64,000 nucleotides of DNA from Archangium gephyra (lineage in GTDB: Bacteria > Myxococcota > Myxococcia > Myxococcales > Myxococcaceae). Shown here in pieces: positions 1 to 7,504 of the stretch. A program made the translations under genes and the position numbers. Location: contig QFQP01000011.1 of assembly GCA_003243425.1 (NCBI GenBank), forward strand, positions 62,001 to 126,000. Reading direction: 5' to 3'. Every line of letters begins with the position of its first letter. Position 1 is the stretch's first letter. The notes below the pieces were generated by a model that saw nothing but the letters and a program-made list of their open reading frames with translations, was not told where the DNA came from and did not search any database.

Positions 1-36
1 CGCATCTTCTTCGAGGTGGAAATCGGTTCGACGTGA
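1..36 (+). CDS. C-terminal end of an unidentified protein (partial)
   Basis: The first bases read in frame as RIFFEVEIGST followed by a TGA at 34-36, so a gene begun outside the window ends here. Eleven residues are too few to name a family. Proteins beside this kind of sigma factor (the next gene, which converges on it) are often small VOC/DGPF-type domains and the beta-strand-like FFEVEI would suit such a fold, but that is only inference. The 117 bases up to the sigma factor gene show nothing else convincing. Confidence 0.4.
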   Translation, partial: RIFFEVEIGST

Positions 37-153
37 GGCGTTGCGATGGCGGTCGTCATGGTGCGCTCCGTTTGAATTGCGGGTTCGCGGACATGGACTG
101 GCCGGCACCCCGAAACTCATCGGTGCACTTATTTGGTGAATGATGACGGGTCG

Positions 154-1098
154 TTACGGCGTCGCAGCGAGACCGAAACGCGGAAACAATTTCGCCACGT
201 CGAGGTACGCGTTCCAGCCGCTGATGCGGTCGCCGTCGAGTTCCAGCACCAGCACCGCCCAGGGAATGAAGCCGCGCGCATCGTCGTGGCGCCACTGCGC
301 AAACGCCGGCAGGCCGTTGACTGAAATCGGCTGCAGCTTCGAACCCTTGCAGCCGAAGCCCGGCCCGTTGAGCCACGCACGGATCGATTCCGGTCCCTGA
401 ATCCAGAAATCGATGGGCGGCATCGAGAGCGTCGCGTCGTCGCGCAGCAGGCCCACGAGTGATTCGACGTCGTAGCGAAGGAACGCGTCGACGTAGCGCG
501 CGACGGTCGTCGCCTGCTCGGCCGTCAACTGCGTGGGCCGTTCGTCGAGCTCGAGCGCACTCAACGTCGCGCGCGCGCGTTGCAGGGCGCTGTTCACCGA
601 AGCCACGCTGGTCTCGAGGTTCTCGGCGATGTCGCTCGCCGGCCAGCCGAGCACCTCGGCGAGCAGCAGCACCGCACGTTGCCGCGCGGGCAGATGCTGC
701 AGGGCCGTCACGAAGGCGAGCCGAATGCTCTGTCGAAGCACCAGTTGTTCCGAAGGGTCGGCGTCGCTCGGGATCACCAGCGAATCGAGCGCGGGTTCCA
801 CCCAGTGCTCGCGCGGCAGCGAGGGGAGCGGATCACCCACGTTGCCCGGGGTACCGCGTTCGATGGGCCGCTCGCGACGGGCGCGCTCCCCGAGCAGATC
901 GAGGCACACGTTGGTCGCGATGCGGTACAGCCACGTGCGCAACGACGAGCGGCCATCGAAGCGCGAGAGGTTCTTCCACGCGCGCTCCATGGTGAGTTGC
1001 ACGGCATCGTCGGCATCGATGAGCGACCCCATCATGCGGTAGCAGTGCCCCGTCAGCGGAACACGGTGCGTTTCGAGGTGGGCAGGGTCGATCTGCAC
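154..1098 (-). CDS. ECF sigma factor with C-terminal SnoaL-like domain
   Basis: This 314-residue protein is an extracytoplasmic-function sigma-70 factor. Region 2 is seen near residues 15-75 (ADDAVQLTMERAWKNLSRFD, SLRTWLYRIATNVCLD). Region 4 is near 125-185 (LPARQRAVLLLAEVLGWPASDIAE, then a recognition-helix-like ASVNSALQRAR). After about residue 195 it continues with a SnoaL/NTF2-like domain (VARYVDAFLRYDVESLVGLLRDDATLSMPP, ISGWNAYLDVAKLFPRFG), as in the SigJ/ECF41-type and TIGR02960 groups, where the extra domain modulates activity in place of a classical anti-sigma factor. Start is GTG at 1098. No anti-sigma gene lies next to it, which fits these groups. The target genes are not evident. 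Confidence 0.88.
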   Translation of the reverse strand: MQIDPAHLETHRVPLTGHCYRMMGSLIDADDAVQLTMERAWKNLSRFDGRSSLRTWLYRIATNVCLDLLGERARRERPIERGTPGNVGDPLPSLPREHWVEPALDSLVIPSDADPSEQLVLRQSIRLAFVTALQHLPARQRAVLLLAEVLGWPASDIAENLETSVASVNSALQRARATLSALELDERPTQLTAEQATTVARYVDAFLRYDVESLVGLLRDDATLSMPPIDFWIQGPESIRAWLNGPGFGCKGSKLQPISVNGLPAFAQWRHDDARGFIPWAVLVLELDGDRISGWNAYLDVAKLFPRFGLAATP

Positions 1099-1162
1099 GA
1101 CGTCGAACTACCACGTGGCAATCGGCGGAGAAGTGGTTCGTGAAGCACGCGGGAGACACGGG

Positions 1163-1298
1163 ATGACGACACTGGTGATGCTCATGGTGATGCAGGCGGT
1201 GAACCCGGAAGCCGTGGCGCGCGACACCGTCGCCGACCTCAACGCGCGGGCCTTCGGGCGCGTCGTCAGGCGCTTCGACGAGAAGAGGCCGGTACACG
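1163..1298 (+). pseudogene. Out-of-frame N-terminal remnant of the hydrolase
   Basis: An ATG at 1163 follows a purine-rich GGGAGA and opens a frame with a hydrophobic start (TTLVMLMVMQAV) and then NPEAVARDTVADLNARAF and GRVVRRFDEK. That run resembles the DUF3887-type domain often placed before alpha/beta hydrolases. The frame runs on as non-protein-like Arg/Gly sequence, while the hydrolase proper continues in a different frame from 1299. The missing piece (strand with the oxyanion HG motif) and the frame change suggest an internal deletion. The assignment to DUF3887 is by eye. Confidence 0.45.
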
Positions 1299-1925
1299 AT
1301 GAAAGAGGAGGTCACCGACGACGTGAAAGCGGCAGTGACGCTCTTGACCTCGATGAAGGAGATCGACGGCAAACACATCGCCGTGCTCGGCCACAGCCTC
1401 GGAGGCTGGCTGGCGCCGCGCATCGCCAACGAAGACCCGCGTGTCGCCGCCATCGCGATCTTCGCGGGCTCCACCCGACCGCTCGACGTGCTGGTGCGCG
1501 AGCAGGTGAAGGTCACCTCGCCCGGCGATCAGGACATCGCCGCGCAGGTCGAAGCGTTCTCGAAGCAGTTCAATGACCCCGCGCTGCGGCCTGACGCCGA
1601 GGTCGACTTTCTCGGCGCGAAGTTGCCGGGGTCGTACGTCATCGACCTGCGCACCTACGACGCGAAGAAGGCCATCGCGAAAGTGAAGCGACCGATCTTC
1701 ATCGCCCAGGGAGCCCGCGACTATCAGGTGACGCAGGCCGACCTCGAGGGCTGGCAATCGGCGGTCGCCGGTCGCGCCGACGTCGTGGTGCAGAAGTACG
1801 CCAGGCTCAACCACCAGTTCCTCGAGGGCGAGGGGCCATCGACACCGGCGGAATACCTGAAGCCGGGTCACGTTCCCGAAACGGTCGTGATGGAACTCGC
1901 AGCCTGGTTCGGCGGCCTGAAGTGA
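1299..1925 (+). CDS. Alpha/beta hydrolase, N-terminally truncated
   Basis: The 208 residues correspond to the second half of an alpha/beta hydrolase of the dienelactone-hydrolase/prolyl-oligopeptidase-like kind. The nucleophile elbow GHSLGG is near residue 32, the acid is probably the Asp in AQGARDYQV, and the catalytic His is in LNHQF. The C-terminal end (VVMELAAWFGGLK) looks natural. The usual first strands and HG oxyanion motif are absent, and a matching N-terminal piece lies upstream in another frame (1163-1298). The ATG at 1299 is therefore probably internal to the ancestral gene. It may be a pseudogene despite the complete triad. Confidence 0.6.
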   Translation: MKEEVTDDVKAAVTLLTSMKEIDGKHIAVLGHSLGGWLAPRIANEDPRVAAIAIFAGSTRPLDVLVREQVKVTSPGDQDIAAQVEAFSKQFNDPALRPDAEVDFLGAKLPGSYVIDLRTYDAKKAIAKVKRPIFIAQGARDYQVTQADLEGWQSAVAGRADVVVQKYARLNHQFLEGEGPSTPAEYLKPGHVPETVVMELAAWFGGLK

Positions 1926-1943
1926 CCTGGTACCTCGCGCCGC

Positions 1944-2540
1944 ATGCGGATCACGGCGCTGATGACGCTGGTGGTGTTGGGTATGTCGTGTGGTGAAGAC
2001 CGCAGCGGGCTCGAGAACTGCGTGCTCGCCGTGAACGCCACCGACGCGCGCCTGGCCAGAGGCGTCGAAGCCGACGCGGTCCTCGCCCAGGTGCCCGTCA
2101 CGCGCTCCGCGAGGCTGGTGTCCGACCCGGTTCCGGGGCTGCAATTCACGAACGGCCGGCTCACCGGCACGCCGAGCACCGTCGCGAAGTACGCGCTCCG
2201 CCTCGAGATCACCGGCGTGGGCTCGAACAGCTGCACGCCGTCGTTCCGCGACGTGAACGTGGAGGTCGTCGAGCCCGAGTGCATCGAAGACGTCCACTGT
2301 CAGTTGCGCGGCTTCGAGTTCATCGCGTGCCAGAGCAGCGGTGACTGTTCGACCGACGGGTCTTCGCAGTGTGTCGCCTACGCGCCAGACCGCGGGCGCT
2401 GCGTTGGCCGCTCGACGAGCCTTGAGTGCGGCTCGGGCACCGCTTTCGTCACCCTCAACTCGGTGGAGGGCAGCGGGTTCACCGCCTGCGTGAACACGTA
2501 CCAGGCGGCCACCTGCACGCGGAACCTGTGCGCTCAGTGA
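1944..2540 (+). CDS. Cys-rich lipoprotein with putative Ig-like (He_PIG) segment
   Basis: A 198-residue secreted lipoprotein: the N-terminus ends in a lipobox (LGMSC, Cys16). The segment around residues 65-100 (LQFTNGRLTGTPSTVAKYAL) matches the pattern of cadherin-like He_PIG folds that read 'G.L.GTP...Y.L'. The remainder has about ten Cys in the small disulfide-rich style common in myxobacterial surface lipoproteins. It starts 18 bases after the hydrolase. No enzymatic motif is visible, and a surface or outer-membrane location is inferred from the lipobox. Confidence 0.7.
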   Translation: MRITALMTLVVLGMSCGEDRSGLENCVLAVNATDARLARGVEADAVLAQVPVTRSARLVSDPVPGLQFTNGRLTGTPSTVAKYALRLEITGVGSNSCTPSFRDVNVEVVEPECIEDVHCQLRGFEFIACQSSGDCSTDGSSQCVAYAPDRGRCVGRSTSLECGSGTAFVTLNSVEGSGFTACVNTYQAATCTRNLCAQ

Positions 2541-2607
2541 GCCCCTGCTGACCGCTCGGGCAGCGATTCGCACGCCGGTCGAAGGCTGTGCTAGGGCCCG
2601 AGCGCCG

Positions 2608-3708
2608 ATGTTCCTGCCCCTGTGTGTCAGCGCCCTGCTCGCCGCTCCGCCGGCGAACGCCGAGAAGCCCATCAAACCCCTGCCGACGCTCGGCAAGGAA
2701 CCGAAGATCGACGGTGAGCTGAAGGACCTGGCGCCCGCGACCGACTTCAAGATGCCCGAGTCGGCGGAAGGCTCGTCGGCCGCCATCAAGCTCAAGGCCT
2801 CATTCCGCAAAGACACGCTGTACGTCGGCATCACCGTCGACGACGACAAGCTGGTCGACGGCGACAAGCTCGACCTGAGCCTCTACTTCCCAGATTCGGG
2901 CATGACGTCGAAGGGCGTCGTCTACCGCTTCAACGACAAGGGCCTGCAGGATCCTCCGAACGAGGTCGGTGCTCCCGAGTGGGCACAGGCGCTGGTGAAG
3001 TCGGCCGTGAAGACCACGAAGACCGGCTACACCGTCGAGGTCGCGATTCCCCCGCGCGCGCTGCCGCGGTTTCAGGCCAGCAAGCAGCTCGCGCTCACGT
3101 TGTGCGCCGAATACGCCGATGTCGACATGACCGGCGGCGAGCCTTCGAAGCTCACCTCGTGCCCCGTGGGCGACATGGTGGGCGGGCCCACGCGCCTTCC
3201 CGACGAGCTTCGCAAGACGCTCAAGCTCTCGCCCCCGTCGACGGTCGAAGGCATCGAGGCGCGTGAGAAGGGCTGGCTGGGCTACTCGAAGCTGCACTAC
3301 CCCACGTGGGCCGAAGGCGACGAGGTGTTCACCGCCGCTTCGCTCGCGGAGCTGGTGGTGGGCGACGCGGCCATCACGCCCAGCACGGTGGCGCTGCCGT
3401 TGCCCGAGCGCCTGGTGCTCGCCGACAACCGGCCGATCTTCACGATCCTCACCGGCAAGAACCCCAACGTGAAAGACCGCTGCATCGAAGGCAACGAGCT
3501 GCGCATGGCGATGTACGTGGTGACCAACAAGACCGCCAACCGCGTGCTCGAGTGGCCGGCGGCGAACTGCAAGCTGGGCCGCGCGATGCGCGTCGAACTC
3601 TCTCCTGAAGGTTCACTGCAGATTGGTTACACGAACGGCGCGACCCACAGCTTCATGTGGACCGTCGATCATTTCGAACGCAGTGAGCTGGGCATGGTGC
3701 AGCCGTGA
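2608..3708 (+). CDS. Exported protein with CBM9/DOMON-like N-terminal domain
   Basis: The 366-residue protein begins with a short signal peptide (LCVSALLAAPPANA, cleavage near residue 18). Residues about 25-190 have the outline of a family-9 carbohydrate-binding-like beta-sandwich: KIDGELKDLAP, then LYVGITVDDDKLVDGDKLDLSLYF, then YTVEVAIPPRALP. The C-terminal half (about 200-366) is of unknown fold. It overlaps the start of rimO by 4 nt (GTGA), so the two are probably cotranscribed. The link to ribosome modification is probably only positional. No catalytic signature is seen and the ligand is unknown. Confidence 0.65.
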   Translation: MFLPLCVSALLAAPPANAEKPIKPLPTLGKEPKIDGELKDLAPATDFKMPESAEGSSAAIKLKASFRKDTLYVGITVDDDKLVDGDKLDLSLYFPDSGMTSKGVVYRFNDKGLQDPPNEVGAPEWAQALVKSAVKTTKTGYTVEVAIPPRALPRFQASKQLALTLCAEYADVDMTGGEPSKLTSCPVGDMVGGPTRLPDELRKTLKLSPPSTVEGIEAREKGWLGYSKLHYPTWAEGDEVFTAASLAELVVGDAAITPSTVALPLPERLVLADNRPIFTILTGKNPNVKDRCIEGNELRMAMYVVTNKTANRVLEWPAANCKLGRAMRVELSPEGSLQIGYTNGATHSFMWTVDHFERSELGMVQP

Positions 3709-5168
3709 AGAAGACTCTCAAGACGTTGAAGAGCAGCGACGAGAAGAAGAACCTCTACATGATGACGCTCGGGTGCCCGAAGAACCGGGTCGACAGCGAG
3801 GTCATGCTGGGGTCGCTGCAGCACAAGGGCTACCAGCTCGTTCAGGAGCCCGACGCGGCCGACGTGATCGTCGTGAACACCTGCGCGTTCCTGAAGGCCG
3901 CCGAGAAGGAGTCGGTCGACAACATCCTGGAGCTCGCCGAGTACAAGAAGGCCGGCAAGTGCAGCACGCTGGTGGTCACCGGCTGCCTCGTGCAGCGGCA
4001 CGGCGAAGCGCTGAGCAAGGAGCTCCCGGAGGTCGATCACTTCCTGGGCACCAGCGCCTACGTGCAGATCGGCGACCTGCTCGCCGCTGAAGCCAGCCCG
4101 CGGCAGATCATCCCCGACCCCGAGTACATCCACACCGCGAACGTCGCGAAGGTGAACTCGATGCCCGGGTACACCGCGTACCTGAAGATCTCCGAGGGCT
4201 GCGACAACAAGTGCGCGTTCTGCATCATCCCCAAGCTGCGCGGCCTGCAGCGCTCGCGCACCATCGAAGACATCGTGCGCGAAGCGCATCAGCTCGCTGA
4301 TCAGGGCGTGATGGAGCTGAACCTCGTGGCGCAGGATCTCACCGCGTACGGGCACGACCTGCCCGGCAAGCCGAAGCTGCACGACCTCCTCAAGGAGCTG
4401 GTGAAGGTCGACGTGCACTGGATTCGCCTGCACTACGCCTACCCGCGCGTGTTCCCCGACGAGCTCATCGAGGTGATGGCCACCGAGAAGAAGATCGCGC
4501 GCTACCTCGACATGCCGTTGCAGCACGCCAGTGACCGGCTGCTGCGCAGCATGAAGCGCGGCCGTGAGTCGGCCTTCCTCAAGCAGCTCGTGCAGAAGAT
4601 CCGCTCGCGCGTCGACGACCTCACCTTCCGTACGTCGATGATCGTCGGGCTCCCCGGTGAGACCGAGGAAGACTTCGAGATCCTGAAGGACTTCGTGAAG
4701 GAGCTGCGCTTCGAGCGGCTCGGCGTCTTCCAGTATTCCGACGAAGAAGGCACCGCCGCCTTCGACATGGAGAACAAGGTGCCCAGGCGCACCATCGAGC
4801 GTCGCTGGCGCGAGATCATGGCGATTCAGAAGCGCATCAGCCGCGAGCAGAACCGCGCCATGGTGGGCAAGCAGATCGAAGTGCTCGTGGAAGGCCGCAG
4901 CCCCGAGACCGACCTGCTGATCGTCGGCCGTCATCAGGGTCAGGCGCCCGACATCGACGGCAACGTCTACATCAACGACGGCATGGCGTACCCGGGCGAG
5001 CTGGTGACGGTCGAGGTGACCGAAGCGCACGACTACGACCTCGTGGGCCGCGTGGTGTCGCGGCAGGACCCGAAGAGCCGCCGCCACAAGGTGCGCGAAG
5101 AGCTTCCTGCGCACGTGCGTGGTGGCGAGAAGATCATCGCGCCGCCCACGTGGCTCGCGCCGCGCTGA
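3705..5168 (+). CDS. rimO: Ribosomal protein S12 methylthiotransferase RimO
   Basis: RimO is a radical-SAM enzyme that methylthiolates an Asp of ribosomal protein S12. The N-terminal UPF0004 domain has the three cluster-binding cysteines C24 (LGCPKNRVDSE), C60 (NTCAF) and C94 (TGCLVQR). The radical-SAM cluster motif CDNKCAFC spans 166-173, and the C-terminal TRAM region (about 420-487) has IEVLVEG. Length of 487 is normal to slightly long. The LGCPKNRVDSE signature separates RimO from the tRNA enzyme MiaB. The GTG start at 3705 overlaps the upstream stop codon by 4 nt, implying translational coupling. Confidence 0.95.
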   Translation: MKKTLKTLKSSDEKKNLYMMTLGCPKNRVDSEVMLGSLQHKGYQLVQEPDAADVIVVNTCAFLKAAEKESVDNILELAEYKKAGKCSTLVVTGCLVQRHGEALSKELPEVDHFLGTSAYVQIGDLLAAEASPRQIIPDPEYIHTANVAKVNSMPGYTAYLKISEGCDNKCAFCIIPKLRGLQRSRTIEDIVREAHQLADQGVMELNLVAQDLTAYGHDLPGKPKLHDLLKELVKVDVHWIRLHYAYPRVFPDELIEVMATEKKIARYLDMPLQHASDRLLRSMKRGRESAFLKQLVQKIRSRVDDLTFRTSMIVGLPGETEEDFEILKDFVKELRFERLGVFQYSDEEGTAAFDMENKVPRRTIERRWREIMAIQKRISREQNRAMVGKQIEVLVEGRSPETDLLIVGRHQGQAPDIDGNVYINDGMAYPGELVTVEVTEAHDYDLVGRVVSRQDPKSRRHKVREELPAHVRGGEKIIAPPTWLAPR

Positions 5169-5183
5169 GCTCGTGAGCACGCC

Positions 5184-5205
5184 CCTCTCCCGCACGCGGG
5201 AGAGG
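5184..5205. terminator. Inverted repeat between convergent genes
   Basis: A near-perfect hairpin (CCTCTCCC pairing with GGGAGAGG around a GCACGC loop) sits between the convergent rimO and XRE-cupin genes. There is no U-tract on either side, so it may be a bidirectional Rho-assisted terminator or a dispersed intergenic repeat. Confidence 0.45.
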
Positions 5206-5210
5206 TGAAC

Positions 5211-5831
5211 TCAGCCCACCTGCTCGGCGTACGTCATCACCAGGTACATGACCGCGTCGGTCGTGCCGGCGTTCTTGTACACGTGTGGAAGATCGGCCTC
5301 GAAGACGATGGCGTCGCCGGTCTCGAGCTGGTGCTTCTGAGTGCCGATCTCGATCTCCACGTTGCCCTTCGAGACCACCAGATTCTCGAGCGTGCCCGGC
5401 GCGTGCGCGTCGGCCTTCTCGACGCCCTTCGGCGACAACTTGAGCTCGTAGAACTCCACGCGGCGCGGCTCGTCGAACGGGAACAACGCGCGCGACTGGA
5501 ACGAGCCGTCGTTCGACATCAACCGCTTCGCGGCCTCGGCGCGCAGCACCCGCGCGCCGGTCGACGTCGACGTGGCGATCAGCGCCGAGAACGGCACGTC
5601 GAGCGCCCTGGCCATCTTCCACAACACGTTGATGGTGGGCGCGCTCTGACCCAACTCGACCTGCCCCAGCATCGCGCGCGAAACGCCGGAGCTCTGCGAG
5701 AGCTTCTCGAGCGACAAGCCGCGCTCGGTGCGCAGGCGCTTGAGGTTCTTCCCCACCACCGGCGCGAGATCTGCCGTGGGTTCCGAGACTTCCTGTTCGA
5801 CGGGCTTCTTCGGTTTGCTGCCGCGGGGCAT
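5211..5831 (-). CDS. XRE-family transcriptional regulator with cupin sensor domain
   Basis: The 206-residue protein has a Lys/Pro-rich leader and a Cro/C1-type helix-turn-helix at about 25-82 (LRTERGLSLEKLSQSSGVSRAMLGQVELGQSAPTINVLWKMARAL, read as consecutive helices). A small cupin domain follows at about 125-200 (GTLENLVVSKGNVEIEI, ETGDAIVFEADLPHVYKN). Proteins of this design bind a small molecule in the cupin and repress or activate amino-acid or polyamine genes. The ligand cannot be told here and no neighbour reveals a target, so autoregulation is the safest guess. ATG at 5831. Confidence 0.88.
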   Translation of the reverse strand: MPRGSKPKKPVEQEVSEPTADLAPVVGKNLKRLRTERGLSLEKLSQSSGVSRAMLGQVELGQSAPTINVLWKMARALDVPFSALIATSTSTGARVLRAEAAKRLMSNDGSFQSRALFPFDEPRRVEFYELKLSPKGVEKADAHAPGTLENLVVSKGNVEIEIGTQKHQLETGDAIVFEADLPHVYKNAGTTDAVMYLVMTYAEQVG

Positions 5832-5885
5832 GCGGAGGACTCAATCACGGCGGGCCTGAACGGCCAGCGTTAAAGTCGTCGCACC

Positions 5886-6150
5886 ATGGGCGAACGCCGG
5901 GACATGACGTGGGCCTCCGCGTGGGAAGCGGAGCTGAACAAGGAGCGCGCCGGAGCAGTGCAAGGCGCTCCGCGCACAACTGGCGGCGGCGAACGACGCT
6001 TCGCTGCGCGAGTTGCTGCTGCGCGACTACCGGAGCGCCCGTGACGAATCGGAAAAGCAGCGCTGGAATCTCTGCGTGCAGCGAGAGGCCATGGGCCTTC
6101 GCCATCACGCTGAAGTCGACCTGCACTACCCCATCGCTCCGCAGCTCTGA
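5886..6150 (+). pseudogene. Small soluble protein gene split by a +1 frameshift
   Basis: From the ATG at 5886 one frame reads MGERRDMTWASAWEAELNKER. The frame then becomes non-protein-like, while the frame one base later reads PEQCKALRAQLAAANDASLR onward and ends naturally with APQL and a TGA at 6148-6150. Removing one base near 5947-5953 joins both into an 88-residue helical protein of unknown function. The stop abuts the end of the convergent next gene, as expected for a real gene. The cause is either a genuine indel or a sequencing error. Confidence 0.55.
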
Positions 6151-6879
6151 TCAGAAGCCCACGCCGAAGTTCGCGCCGAACGACACGCCCTGCGTTCCGT
6201 TGCTCACGGGCACGGCCTGAAACACGCCCGCGAGGAGGAACGTGAAGCCCGTCGACGTCACGCGCGAGCCCGTCGTGAGGTGCACGCCCAGGCGAAGGCG
6301 CGTCAGCAGCTCCGCGGTCTGCAGGCCGGGCGAGAGCGGCGCCGACTCGATGCCGAAGTAGCTGAACATCACGTCGAGCTGACCGAAGTACATCGTCTGT
6401 GGCCGCGTGGCCCCGGTGCTCACGTTCGGCAGCCCGCGCGCCCAGCCGAACTTGAGCGCCGCGCCGCCTCCGCCCCGCGTCGCGCAGAACACCGTGCCGT
6501 CGCAGACCGCGTTGCCCGCCGTGCCCACGAACGCCGTGCCGCCCAGCTGCATCAACCAGCCTTCGAACTCGTGCGGCACCGTCTCCGAGGCCTTCGGCAC
6601 GCCGACGGTGGTGAACAACAGCGAGAGCTCGGCGCTCAGGAAGTACTCCTGAAAGGCGGTGAACATCGCCGACAACGAGCCCCCGATGGGCGCCCACCTC
6701 GGCGTCGGGGGAACGCGCGGTACGGCGGGCGCCACCGCGTCGGGCGCGGGCGTCGGTGGTGGCGTGGGCTCGGGAAAGCCTGCGTCGCGCGCTTCGAACT
6801 CCGGCAACACGAAGTCGGCTTCTTGAGCGAACGCGCGCAGGCTGATCAGCAACAGCGTGAGGCCGAGCGCGCGCAGCAT
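6151..6879 (-). CDS. Outer-membrane beta-barrel-like exported protein, unknown function
   Basis: The 242-residue product starts with a signal peptide (LRALGLTLLLISLRAFAQ, cleavage after residue 19). A Pro-rich spacer follows (about 30-60; PEPTPPPTPAP), then Gly/aromatic-alternating strands that end in FGANFGVGF, a C-terminal aromatic typical of outer-membrane barrels. No family was recognised. It converges on the small frameshifted gene with no bases between the two stop codons. Barrel identity is inferred from composition and the terminal Phe. Confidence 0.65.
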   Translation of the reverse strand: MLRALGLTLLLISLRAFAQEADFVLPEFEARDAGFPEPTPPPTPAPDAVAPAVPRVPPTPRWAPIGGSLSAMFTAFQEYFLSAELSLLFTTVGVPKASETVPHEFEGWLMQLGGTAFVGTAGNAVCDGTVFCATRGGGGAALKFGWARGLPNVSTGATRPQTMYFGQLDVMFSYFGIESAPLSPGLQTAELLTRLRLGVHLTTGSRVTSTGFTFLLAGVFQAVPVSNGTQGVSFGANFGVGF

Positions 6880-7045
6880 GGTCGCGCATTCAACGTCGCT
6901 TCATGCCTTGACGCGAGCGACTTGCTGGTTAGCGCCGCGCGGTCCTGAACGTTCCGCGAGCGCGCCTTGACAGTCCGAGTTCCTGTTTGACCTTCGAGCT
7001 GTCCACGAGAGTGGAAGCAACCAGACAGACCCAAGGAGACACACC

Positions 7046-7474
7046 ATGCTGACCCGCTTCGCTTTCAACCCGAACTTCAACCGCAGCTTCTTCCGTGACG
7101 TCGACGACCTCTTCAACGAGCTGCAGCCCGCCGCGAAGAGCACCGTCGTTCCCGCGGCCGACATTCGCGACAACGAGAAGAACGTCGAGCTGCGCCTCGA
7201 CATGCCTGGCGTCACGCCCGAGAACATCGACGTGAAGCTGGAAGGCAACCGCCTCACCATCACCGCCGAACGCAGCGACGCGAAGACCACCGAAGACAAG
7301 GGCTGGGTCCGCCGTGAACGCACCGCGGGCAGGTTCGTTCGCAGCTTCACGCTCGACGAGACGCTCGACGGCACGCAGCCCGAGGCGACGTACAAGCACG
7401 GCGTGTTGACCGTCACCATTCCCAAGAAGGAAGAGACGCAGCCCCGCTCGCTCAAGGTGAAGGTCGAAGCCTGA
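7046..7474 (+). CDS. Hsp20-family small heat-shock protein
   Basis: The 142-residue protein is an alpha-crystallin-type chaperone that holds unfolding proteins in the cytoplasm. The alpha-crystallin domain covers about 38-130: ADIRDNEKNVELRLDMPGV, then VKLEGNRLTITAER, then GVLTVTIPKK. A short N-terminal arm (FNPNFNRSFFRDVDDLFNEL) and a C-terminal tail complete the normal architecture, although a clear I-x-I is not seen. AAGGAG lies 8 nt before the ATG. A TTGACA at 6967-6972 could be a -35 element, but no good -10 is evident and control by a heat-shock sigma factor is not demonstrated. Confidence 0.95.
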   Translation: MLTRFAFNPNFNRSFFRDVDDLFNELQPAAKSTVVPAADIRDNEKNVELRLDMPGVTPENIDVKLEGNRLTITAERSDAKTTEDKGWVRRERTAGRFVRSFTLDETLDGTQPEATYKHGVLTVTIPKKEETQPRSLKVKVEA

Positions 7475-7504
7475 CGCGAAGCAACTTCGGGCAAGCTGGG
7501 TCGC

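Noticed and set aside
6967..6995. A heat-shock or housekeeping promoter for the Hsp20 gene
   Set aside because: TTGACA is present but no acceptable -10 lies 16-18 bases on, so it is not listed as a feature.
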